The notes beneath the pieces were generated by a model. That model did no database searches. It was not told the origin of the DNA and saw only the letters and a program-made list of their open reading frames with translations. DNA of 6,256 nt from Spirochaetaceae bacterium (GTDB lineage Bacteria; Spirochaetota; Spirochaetia; SZUA-6; Fen-1364), in NCBI GenBank assembly GCA_003154555.1, contig PMDT01000031.1, positions 1-6,256 of the forward strand, in the 5' to 3' direction. This document shows, piece by piece, positions 1 through 5,490 of the stretch. Each line of letters opens with the position of its first letter. Within the stretch, counting starts at the first letter, position 1. The position numbers and the translations under genes are program-made.

Positions 1-326
1 TTTCACACGGCTTTGACAAGGTGCGACCGCCCTACCGGGTGCGCGTGGTCGGCTCTCTTCACGGCGACGGGTGGAGAGTGGAGATCAGCGACAACGGGAG
101 AGGATTCAGCGAAAGTGTCCGGGAGAACCTCACGCGACAATTCGCGCGAATCGGTGAGAACATCAGGGCCGGGAAGCTCCTCAACGAACGGGACGTCGGC
201 GGCATGGCCCTCATCAACATCTGCACACGGCTGAAGCTCCTTTACAAGGAGAAGGCGGAGTTTCGCATTGACACCCTGCCCGGGGGGGGCGCCAGGGTCA
301 CCGTCGGAGGCGGGCTTCTGTCATGA
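1..326 (+). CDS. Sensor histidine kinase, LytS/YesM type, C-terminal ATPase end (5' partial)
   Basis: The first complete codon is at base 3 and the gene ends at TGA 324-326, so only about 107 C-terminal residues are visible. They form the end of a HATPase_c (GHKL) domain. The fragment opens with SHGFD, which matches the tail of the N box (NAxxHGF) of LytS/YesM-type kinases. The G1 box ISDNGRGF is at 84-107. The G2 region GGMALIN, followed by CTRLKLLY, is at 198-245 and corresponds to the family's GGMGLxNxxxRLKLLYG. A final beta strand follows, with the Gly-rich turn PGGGARV. In this family the kinase autophosphorylates on a histidine in an upstream His_kinase domain and is normally a membrane sensor; those parts lie outside the window. 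The response regulator starts 25 bp downstream, so the two are surely co-transcribed partners. One oddity is that the second glycine of the G2 box is alanine. The family call is firm; the signal sensed is unknown. Confidence 0.9.
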   Translation, partial: SHGFDKVRPPYRVRVVGSLHGDGWRVEISDNGRGFSESVRENLTRQFARIGENIRAGKLLNERDVGGMALINICTRLKLLYKEKAEFRIDTLPGGGARVTVGGGLLS

Positions 327-340
327 ACAATCCCGGCATC

Positions 341-346
341 GGGGGA
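341..346 (+). promoter_or_regulatory. Ribosome binding site of the response regulator
   Basis: A GGGGGA stretch ends 5 bases before the ATG at 352. Another ATG at 348 is in a different frame and leads only to a shadow reading frame. The spacing and the MIRVVVVDDE start of the receiver domain both select the ATG at 352. Confidence 0.55.
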
Positions 347-351
347 CATGA

Positions 352-1917
352 ATGATCCGGGTGGTTGTCGTCGACGACGAGCCTTACCTGCTGCGGAGCA
401 TCAAGCAGAGCATCGAGCAGGCGCATGCCGACTTCAAGGTCGTCGGGGAAGCCCTGGATGGAGAACAGGCTCTGATCGTCATCGACCAGGCGCGTCCCGA
501 TATCGTCTTTACCGACATCCGCATGCCGGTGACCGACGGCCTGCGCCTGATCGAGGAGCTGCGGAAGAGGAACTGCGACGCGCTGCCCGTTATTCTGAGC
601 GGCTACCAGGATTTCGACTATGCAAAAAGAGCCGTCCGCCTTGACGTTGTGGATTATCTCCTCAAGCCACTGCACCCCGAGACGCTCGCGACCCTGCTCC
701 AGGAGCTTCGTGAAAAGGTTGAAAATCGGAAAAAAAAGCGTCAACAGGATGTGCTGGAATCCATCATCCGCAACAGGGTCGATGCCACGTTGAGCGCGAG
801 AGATATCGAGCAGCTTTTCTCGTCCTACAGGGGATATGCATGCCTGTACATCTGCGCGGGTGCCTCCTGCACGTATGCGACCTCGAGCCCGTTTCCCGCG
901 GCGGAGCGGTGGTCTCGCATGGACCTGGGTGCGGAGATTCCGAAGCACCTCATTGACGACGAACGATGCTGGATCGTCGACGTCGATTCTCCGAATGAGA
1001 GGCTCATCGCGATCGGCTCGGCGACCGGCCAGGTCTCGAGGGCATTCGACCTTGCATCGCACATCCACCACTCGCTCGATCGGCGGGTCTCCCCCCTCTC
1101 CACCGTTGCGGATTTCTTTCAGGGGAATCCCATGGAGATGTCGCCCTTTATTCAAGGTATGCGGGGAGTCCTGAACCGTGCGAGCGTGTTCGGGAAATCG
1201 ACGTTCCTGAGGCGTGACGATGCGGCAGCCGTCGCGCACGCGGCAAGCCACCCACTGGCTCCGTATGACGAAAAGGTATTGCGGGTGTTGATCCACAACC
1301 GGTTGAAGTCGCAACTGAAGCTGGAGGTGAAAAAGATCCTGGATGCGTGCGAAGCGCAGCACTGCACGCACTACATGCTGGAAAGAGAGCTTTGGCGGTT
1401 ATGCGCTCTCCTGTATGATTTCGGCAGGGAGACATCCGCACCGGAAGAGAGGATCGCGCGCCTGCTCATCGAGGCGGCGGACTATGCGGACGTTTTTCAT
1501 GGCTTCTGCCGCCTCATTGATGAGGTATTCTCACAGGCTTCCCATGGTGAAGCCTCGGATGATTCGATCGGCGAAACCATGAAAAGAATCGACCAGCACC
1601 TGCTGAGTCACTTCACGCGGCCTTTGTCCCTGGAGTCCGTCGCGCGTCTCTTTGGAATGACACAGTCGTATCTCAGCAGCATGTACAAGAGGATCATGGG
1701 AATGACGCCGTTGAAACGCATCACGGAGCTCAGGATGAATAAGGCAAAAGAGCTTTTGTCGATACAGCCCCGTATCGCCATCAAGGAGATATCCGACGCG
1801 GTCGGCTATGATGACCCGTACTATTTCAGCAGGGTATTCAGGACATTCGTCGGCCGCAGCCCTTCTCAGTACCGCGAGGTCACTCACCGCCCTGGAGACA
1901 GGACGGTGCCGCGCTGA
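352..1917 (+). CDS. Response regulator, YesN type: CheY receiver plus AraC-family DNA-binding domain
   Basis: This 521-residue protein is a cytoplasmic transcription regulator activated by phosphotransfer. Residues 1 to about 120 form a CheY-like receiver: acidic pair D8/D9, phospho-acceptor D55 in FTDIRMP, S83 in ILSGY and K105 in YLLKP. All the key residues are present, so it should be phosphorylatable. Residues about 130-400 are a helical and mixed middle region with no motif I can name, as is usual in long YesN-like regulators. Residues about 412-508 are an AraC/XylS double helix-turn-helix. Its first helix pair includes LSLESVARLFGMTQSYLSS and its second includes IKEISDAVGYDDPYYFSRVF, ending in the signature FVGRSPSQYR. 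The gene follows the kinase by 25 bp. Such pairs often control sugar or polysaccharide uptake genes, but no such gene lies within this window, so its target is unknown. An in-frame A AAA AAG heptamer lies at the linker after the receiver (see findings). Confidence 0.95.
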   Translation: MIRVVVVDDEPYLLRSIKQSIEQAHADFKVVGEALDGEQALIVIDQARPDIVFTDIRMPVTDGLRLIEELRKRNCDALPVILSGYQDFDYAKRAVRLDVVDYLLKPLHPETLATLLQELREKVENRKKKRQQDVLESIIRNRVDATLSARDIEQLFSSYRGYACLYICAGASCTYATSSPFPAAERWSRMDLGAEIPKHLIDDERCWIVDVDSPNERLIAIGSATGQVSRAFDLASHIHHSLDRRVSPLSTVADFFQGNPMEMSPFIQGMRGVLNRASVFGKSTFLRRDDAAAVAHAASHPLAPYDEKVLRVLIHNRLKSQLKLEVKKILDACEAQHCTHYMLERELWRLCALLYDFGRETSAPEERIARLLIEAADYADVFHGFCRLIDEVFSQASHGEASDDSIGETMKRIDQHLLSHFTRPLSLESVARLFGMTQSYLSSMYKRIMGMTPLKRITELRMNKAKELLSIQPRIAIKEISDAVGYDDPYYFSRVFRTFVGRSPSQYREVTHRPGDRTVPR

Positions 1918-1931
1918 GACGCGCGCCCCGC

Positions 1932-1966
1932 GAGTCGCGCCGGCACGCCGCCAGCCGACTCTGTTT
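1932..1966 (+). terminator. Possible weak terminator hairpin after the two-component operon
   Basis: A perfect 6-bp inverted repeat, GAGTCG (1932-1937) and CGACTC (1956-1961), encloses an inner GGC/GCC pair (1942-1944 and 1950-1952). It is followed by TGTTT. It lies 14 bp past the regulator stop codon, the expected place for a terminator, but the T tract is poor. A 6-bp repeat at this spacing is expected by chance in a gap of this size. A competing pairing exists between 1906-1914 and 1937-1946. Confidence 0.25.
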
Positions 1967-2133
1967 GACATTCCATCACGTCTTGGACGGCACCCGTGAA
2001 TCTCTTTTGGTTCATATTGCTCACGGCTGCCCGCGGGCCGCAGAAAGCAATTCCGCAAGAGGCTGGAGTTCCTTGAAAACGGGATGTGCGATACGGGAGG
2101 CGCCTGAACCGGCTTTTCGGCCGCTCGACGCAG

Positions 2134-2142
2134 TGCTATAGT
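2134..2142 (+). promoter_or_regulatory. Candidate extended -10 promoter for the ATPase-larA-like unit
   Basis: TGCTATAGT matches the extended -10 form TGnTATAAT with one mismatch. The bases where a -35 box would sit (about 2114-2119, TTTTCG) match TTGACA poorly, which is tolerable for an extended -10 promoter. Transcription would start near 2149 and leave an untranslated leader of about 97 bases before the ATG at 2247. This rests on sequence resemblance only. Confidence 0.3.
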
Positions 2143-2209
2143 GAGCGCGTGACGGGTCCGCACACAGAACGCGAGGCAGGCACCATCCGATCCTTTGTGC
2201 GCGAAAGAC

Positions 2210-2220
2210 GGAGGAGAAGG
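2210..2220 (+). promoter_or_regulatory. Strong Shine-Dalgarno-like sequence displaced from the ATPase start
   Basis: GGAGGAGAAGG is the best ribosome-binding sequence in the gap, but it ends 26 bases before the ATG at 2247, too far for normal initiation. An upstream start for the ATPase is excluded because an in-frame TGA sits at 2241-2243. The site may serve a short leader reading frame, may be brought closer by RNA folding, or may be coincidental. The ATG itself has no good Shine-Dalgarno sequence immediately before it. Confidence 0.35.
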
Positions 2221-2246
2221 AAAGCTGATCTCGAAAAAGCTGAACG

Positions 2247-4181
2247 ATGAGCGATCCAAATCTCGCCTCGAACAATGAAGTGCCCACCCCCCGAAAGAGT
2301 CGCCCACGCGCGTCATCGGGGAGGCGCTCCTCGAAACACCGTGCAGCGCGCAAAGGCGCGGGCGGCAAGCTTCGGATCGGTGACAACTGGAACGTCATCA
2401 CCATCATCGCTCTCTCGCAGAACAACCCGTTGAAAGCGATCGCCGAGTTCGTGGAGAACAGCATCGACGCGCGGGCGGGCGCCATCACCATCATCCGTGG
2501 AAGAGAGCACAGCGAGCCGTACCTGAAGATCGTGGATGACGGGGAAGGCATCCCGCGGGATGCCTTGGGCGCCCCGGACTTCACCTACGTGGCCACGCAT
2601 ATCGGGGACTCCTTGAAGCGCACCCTCAAGGAAAGGGGGGCCCAGGGCATCCAGGGGGAGTTCGGCATCGGGCTGCTCAGCTTCTGGACCGTGGGCGAGT
2701 CGCTGACACTCTCGTCCTCCGGCGCGGACGGGAAGACCTGGCAGATGGAGATGAGGAAAAACGAGCCGGGCTACACCATCTCCGCGCGCAAGGCCCTCTT
2801 CTCCCACAAGGGGACCGAGCTGCTTATCCGCCCTCTGCTCCCCGGACTGCGCCAGTTGAGCGGGGAGAAGATCCAGAACTACCTCGCCGCGGAGCTTCGA
2901 GACCGGATACGCAAATCGGGGGTGCGGATCCGCATTCTGGACCGCTCGGCCAGAAAAGAGCTCGAGGTCCAGCCGCGTCAGTATACCGGCCGCCTGCTCC
3001 ACGAGCTGGGGAGCATCCCTTCGGAGCGCGGGGAGATATATCTCGAGCTGTACCTCAACAGCCAGGGATCCGACAACCAGGTGAGCCTGTTCCGTTCGGG
3101 GACCCGGGTGGTTTCCTCTTTGTCGGAGATCGATGCCTTGAATTTCGATCCGTGGAACAGCGGCTTTTTCCAGGGAATGATCGATGCGCCTTTTCTGCAG
3201 CTCACTCCAGGCACCCGCACGGGCGTTATCCACGACGACAGCTTCGAGGCGTTTTACGATGCGCTGGAAACAGTAAGGGCCTCGCTCCAGGAGATCATTG
3301 CGCAGGAGAAGGCCGCCGAAGAAGAGCAGACGAGCCGCAACATCCTTAAGAGCGTGCAGAAGGCATTCAAGGAAGCTTTCCTCACCCTGCCGCCGGAAGA
3401 CTATCACTGGTTCGACCTTCACACCGGTTCACGCAGGGGCGCGCCGGGAGACGAAGAGCGGGTCGGGACCGGTTCAGGGGCAGCGCCGCAAGCGGCGGCC
3501 GATGTGAAGGCGCCCGGCGACTCCGGCGTGAGCAGCGACGCGGAGCTCGAACGCGAGGAGCCTGCCGCGGAACGGGAGTTCTTCAATTACCCCGGACCGC
3601 TCTTCAGCGCCGTCATTTCCCCGGCATCGGTCGTCATGAAGGTGAGCGCAGGGAGGGGTTTTCGCTGCATCGCGCGGGACAAGAGCAGGCGGGCGATCGA
3701 GGATGGAGTCGAGATACAATGGAAGATCAAGGAGGGGGAGGGCCAGCTTTCCACCGAAAGCGGTGAGATCGTCACCTTCACAGCCCCCGCGGAGCCGGGT
3801 CTCTGTGTGCTGGAAGCGGCGGCCACGCAGGGGAACATCGTCATACGCACGGAGGCAATCGTCACGGTGAGTGAGACGCTGATCGAGCGGGACCCGGGAT
3901 CCGGCGACAAGGGCGGCAAGGGGCTACCAGGCTATACCTTCCTCCGCGCCCCCGGCGAGCTCTGGCGTTCGCGCTACGACCTGGAGCGCGAACTCATCGT
4001 CGTCAACAACGCCCACGGCGACTACCTGTTCGCGGCGCAGAAGCATGCACGCAAGCTGAAGTACATCTGCCGGCTTTTCGCCAAGGAGCTTGTCCTGGCC
4101 AACTTCCCCGGCTTCGACAGCCGCGAGCTCCTGGAGCGCGTGATCGAGCTTTCCCTGTACGCCGAAGAAAACCTGCGATAG
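2247..4181 (+). CDS. GHKL ATPase, MutL/MORC/Hsp90-like, with internal Ig-like domain
   Basis: This is a 644-residue cytoplasmic protein of unknown function, with no signal peptide or membrane segment. Residues 1-40 are a basic, Ser/Arg-rich, probably disordered tail that could bind nucleic acid. Residues about 45-200 form a Bergerat-fold ATPase. The N box AIAEFVENSIDA carries E67 (likely catalytic base) and N71 (Mg2+ ligand). The G1 box is IVDDGEGIP (D97, G99, G101) and the G2 box is GEFGIGLLSFW (137-147). Residues about 205-345 resemble the S5-like transducer domain of MutL/MORC/Hsp90 proteins, including FRSGTRVV and LTPGTRTG. A charged helix (about 346-378) and a low-complexity linker (about 395-442) follow. 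Residues about 452-543 look like an Ig-like beta sandwich, and 570-644 are a helical block starting WRSRYDLERELIVVNNAHGDY. The family typically uses ATP-driven dimer closure on DNA or client proteins. The ATG at 2247 is the first possible start because of the TGA at 2241. The next gene begins 4 bp downstream. Confidence 0.85.
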   Translation: MSDPNLASNNEVPTPRKSRPRASSGRRSSKHRAARKGAGGKLRIGDNWNVITIIALSQNNPLKAIAEFVENSIDARAGAITIIRGREHSEPYLKIVDDGEGIPRDALGAPDFTYVATHIGDSLKRTLKERGAQGIQGEFGIGLLSFWTVGESLTLSSSGADGKTWQMEMRKNEPGYTISARKALFSHKGTELLIRPLLPGLRQLSGEKIQNYLAAELRDRIRKSGVRIRILDRSARKELEVQPRQYTGRLLHELGSIPSERGEIYLELYLNSQGSDNQVSLFRSGTRVVSSLSEIDALNFDPWNSGFFQGMIDAPFLQLTPGTRTGVIHDDSFEAFYDALETVRASLQEIIAQEKAAEEEQTSRNILKSVQKAFKEAFLTLPPEDYHWFDLHTGSRRGAPGDEERVGTGSGAAPQAAADVKAPGDSGVSSDAELEREEPAAEREFFNYPGPLFSAVISPASVVMKVSAGRGFRCIARDKSRRAIEDGVEIQWKIKEGEGQLSTESGEIVTFTAPAEPGLCVLEAAATQGNIVIRTEAIVTVSETLIERDPGSGDKGGKGLPGYTFLRAPGELWRSRYDLERELIVVNNAHGDYLFAAQKHARKLKYICRLFAKELVLANFPGFDSRELLERVIELSLYAEENLR

Positions 4182-4185
4182 GCTG

Positions 4186-5490
4186 ATGCACATGCGCTGC
4201 TCGCTTCGCTATGGCACACACGGCCTCGCCCTGGATCTTCCGGACTCGTGGAACATCACGCTTGTTTCACGGCCGCCTATGCCGCGCATTCCCGATCCCC
4301 GCGGATGCATTGAGAACGCCCTTGCCTCACCCGTTGGCTCGACAGACCTCGGGCGGGAGGCACAGAGCGCACGGCGCGCCTGCATCATGATCTGCGACAT
4401 GACCAGGCCGGTTCCCAACTGGCTCATCCTGCGCCCGCTCATTGAACGGCTGCTTGGCGCCGGGCTGCGGCCGGAGGGGATCACGGTCCTGGTAGCCACG
4501 GGGCTTCACCGGCCCAATGAGGGGGAGGAGCTGGCTTCCCTCATCGGCGATCCATGGGTCGCCTCCCACGCGGTGATCGCGAATCACTTTGCCCGCAGGG
4601 ACAATGAGCACGTGATGCTGGGCACCACGACCCAGGGCGTGCCGGTGCGCATCGACCGCAGGGTGGTGGACGCAGACCTGCGCATCGCGGTAGGTCTTGT
4701 CGAGCCCCATTTCATGGCGGGCTGGTCCGGCGGCAGGAAGCTTGTCCTGCCGGGCTGCGCGCACGCTGACACCATCATGACCTTCCATTCAACACGCATG
4801 CTCGCGGATCCCCGCGCAGAGACCTGCGTGCTGGACGGCAACCCGCTCCACGACGCGCAGACGGAAGCACTGCGCATGCTCGGGAGGACCCTCGCGGTCA
4901 GTGTCGTCATCAACGACGCGCGCGAGCTTTCTTTCGCCAGCTACGGGGGCGCAGAGCAAAGCCTTGCAGCGGCAATCGCGTTTGCAGAGCCTTATGTCCG
5001 CGTCGCCGTGCCTGAGTCGTTTCCCGTGGTCCTCACGAGTGGCGCCGGTTTTCCGCTGGACTCCACCTATTACCAGGCGGTCAAGGGTATCTGCGCGGGT
5101 GCATCCATTCTTGAGCTCGGTGGACACCTCTTCCTGGCATCGAGCTGCTCGGAAGGGTTTGGCTCCCGGGAGTTCCGTGCATCGCAGGAGCGCCTTTGCA
5201 CACTGGGGAAAGACGCCTTTCGTGCGCAGGCGCAGGGGAAGGAGCGCGCCTCCATAGACGAATGGGAGACGGTGATGCTTCTGAAGGCGTTGGATGTCGG
5301 CACTGTTCACCTTTACTCCGAGTCGCTGGACAGCAAAGATCGCGCCATCACGGGTGCCGTCCCGGTAGTCAACCTTGTCGAGGAACTGCGAAGCGTCGTG
5401 GATGCCGCAAAGGGCCGGAGAATCGCCGTGATTCCCGAGGGCTCCTACACTGCTGCCTATGTTGAAACCGCCGGAAGGGGAGGGGACTGA
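4186..5490 (+). CDS. LarA-family (DUF2088) nickel-dependent racemase/epimerase homologue
   Basis: This 434-residue protein is close in length to lactate racemase LarA. LarA uses a nickel-pincer nucleotide cofactor attached to a lysine to move a hydride at the alpha carbon of a 2-hydroxy acid. All the known LarA functional residues have counterparts at matching spacing: D71 and R74 (DMTRP), H108 (ATGLHRP), H175 and K185 (EPHFMAGWSGGRK), H201 (16 residues after K185, Ni ligand), and Q297 and K300 (QAVK). K185 would be the cofactor-bearing lysine. The protein should therefore be active if the host makes the cofactor (LarB, LarC, LarE), whose genes are not in this window. Homologues act on lactate, malate, 2-hydroxyglutarate, aldonates and others, so lactate is only one option. 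The start is either the ATG at 4186 or the in-frame ATG at 4192. Both have weak ribosome sites, and the 4-bp gap suggests translational coupling to the ATPase gene. The stop codon overlaps the next start. Confidence 0.92.
   Translation: MHMRCSLRYGTHGLALDLPDSWNITLVSRPPMPRIPDPRGCIENALASPVGSTDLGREAQSARRACIMICDMTRPVPNWLILRPLIERLLGAGLRPEGITVLVATGLHRPNEGEELASLIGDPWVASHAVIANHFARRDNEHVMLGTTTQGVPVRIDRRVVDADLRIAVGLVEPHFMAGWSGGRKLVLPGCAHADTIMTFHSTRMLADPRAETCVLDGNPLHDAQTEALRMLGRTLAVSVVINDARELSFASYGGAEQSLAAAIAFAEPYVRVAVPESFPVVLTSGAGFPLDSTYYQAVKGICAGASILELGGHLFLASSCSEGFGSREFRASQERLCTLGKDAFRAQAQGKERASIDEWETVMLLKALDVGTVHLYSESLDSKDRAITGAVPVVNLVEELRSVVDAAKGRRIAVIPEGSYTAAYVETAGRGGD
5479..5483 (+). promoter_or_regulatory. 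Ribosome binding site of the UroD-like gene
   Basis: GGAGG lies within a purine run (5473-5486), six bases before the ATG at 5490. It sits inside the end of the larA-like gene. Together with the TGATG overlap (stop 5488-5490, start 5490-5492), it fixes the start of the next gene and indicates coupled translation. Confidence 0.7.

Larger units (their letters stand above)
1918..2246. other. Intergenic region, 329 bp, no convincing gene
   Basis: This gap separates the two-component system from the next three-gene unit. I see no conserved coding sequence, tRNA or riboswitch signature in it. It contains the possible terminator at 1932-1966, an AT-richer island at about 1996-2022, a candidate extended -10 element at 2134-2142, and a strong purine-rich Shine-Dalgarno-like sequence at 2210-2220. 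Its size and position suggest that it carries the promoter of the downstream unit. Confidence 0.6.

Noticed and set aside
298..1371. Long minus-strand open frame (357 codons) opposite the response regulator
   Set aside because: It is fully antisense to a gene with clear receiver motifs. Its translation is rich in Arg, Asp, His and Val without any recognisable domain, as expected for a shadow frame in GC-rich DNA.
1965..1970. Perfect -35 hexamer TTGACA
   Set aside because: No acceptable -10 hexamer occurs 16-18 bases downstream (about 1987-1994 is GC-rich).
2007..2020. Sigma-54-like promoter TTGG...TTGC
   Set aside because: The GG and GC elements are 8 bases apart instead of the required 10, and the consensus CAC is missing.
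1994..2026. Inverted repeat CCGTGA ... TCACGG around an AT-richer 21-bp spacer, as a possible operator
   Set aside because: A 6-bp inverted repeat with this spacing is expected about twice by chance in a gap this size, and no second copy was seen elsewhere.
2027..2043. GC-rich imperfect palindrome CTGCCCGCGGGCCGCAG as a terminator
   Set aside because: The stem is interrupted, the loop would be too small and no T tract follows on either strand.
1531..2316. Minus-strand open frame (261 codons) spanning the intergenic gap
   Set aside because: It is the only frame covering the gap, but more than half of it overlaps the AraC domain antisense. Its translation is low-complexity and Arg/Ser-rich, with no recognisable fold.
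2313..3422. Long minus-strand open frame (369 codons) opposite the ATPase gene
   Set aside because: It is antisense to a protein with an intact GHKL domain, has a biased Arg/Leu/Asp/Gly composition and shows no motif. It is best explained as a shadow frame.
4186..5490. Calling the LarA-like protein lactate racemase outright
   Set aside because: The catalytic residues are shared across the whole LarA family, whose members use several different 2-hydroxy acids. The sequence does not show which substrate applies.
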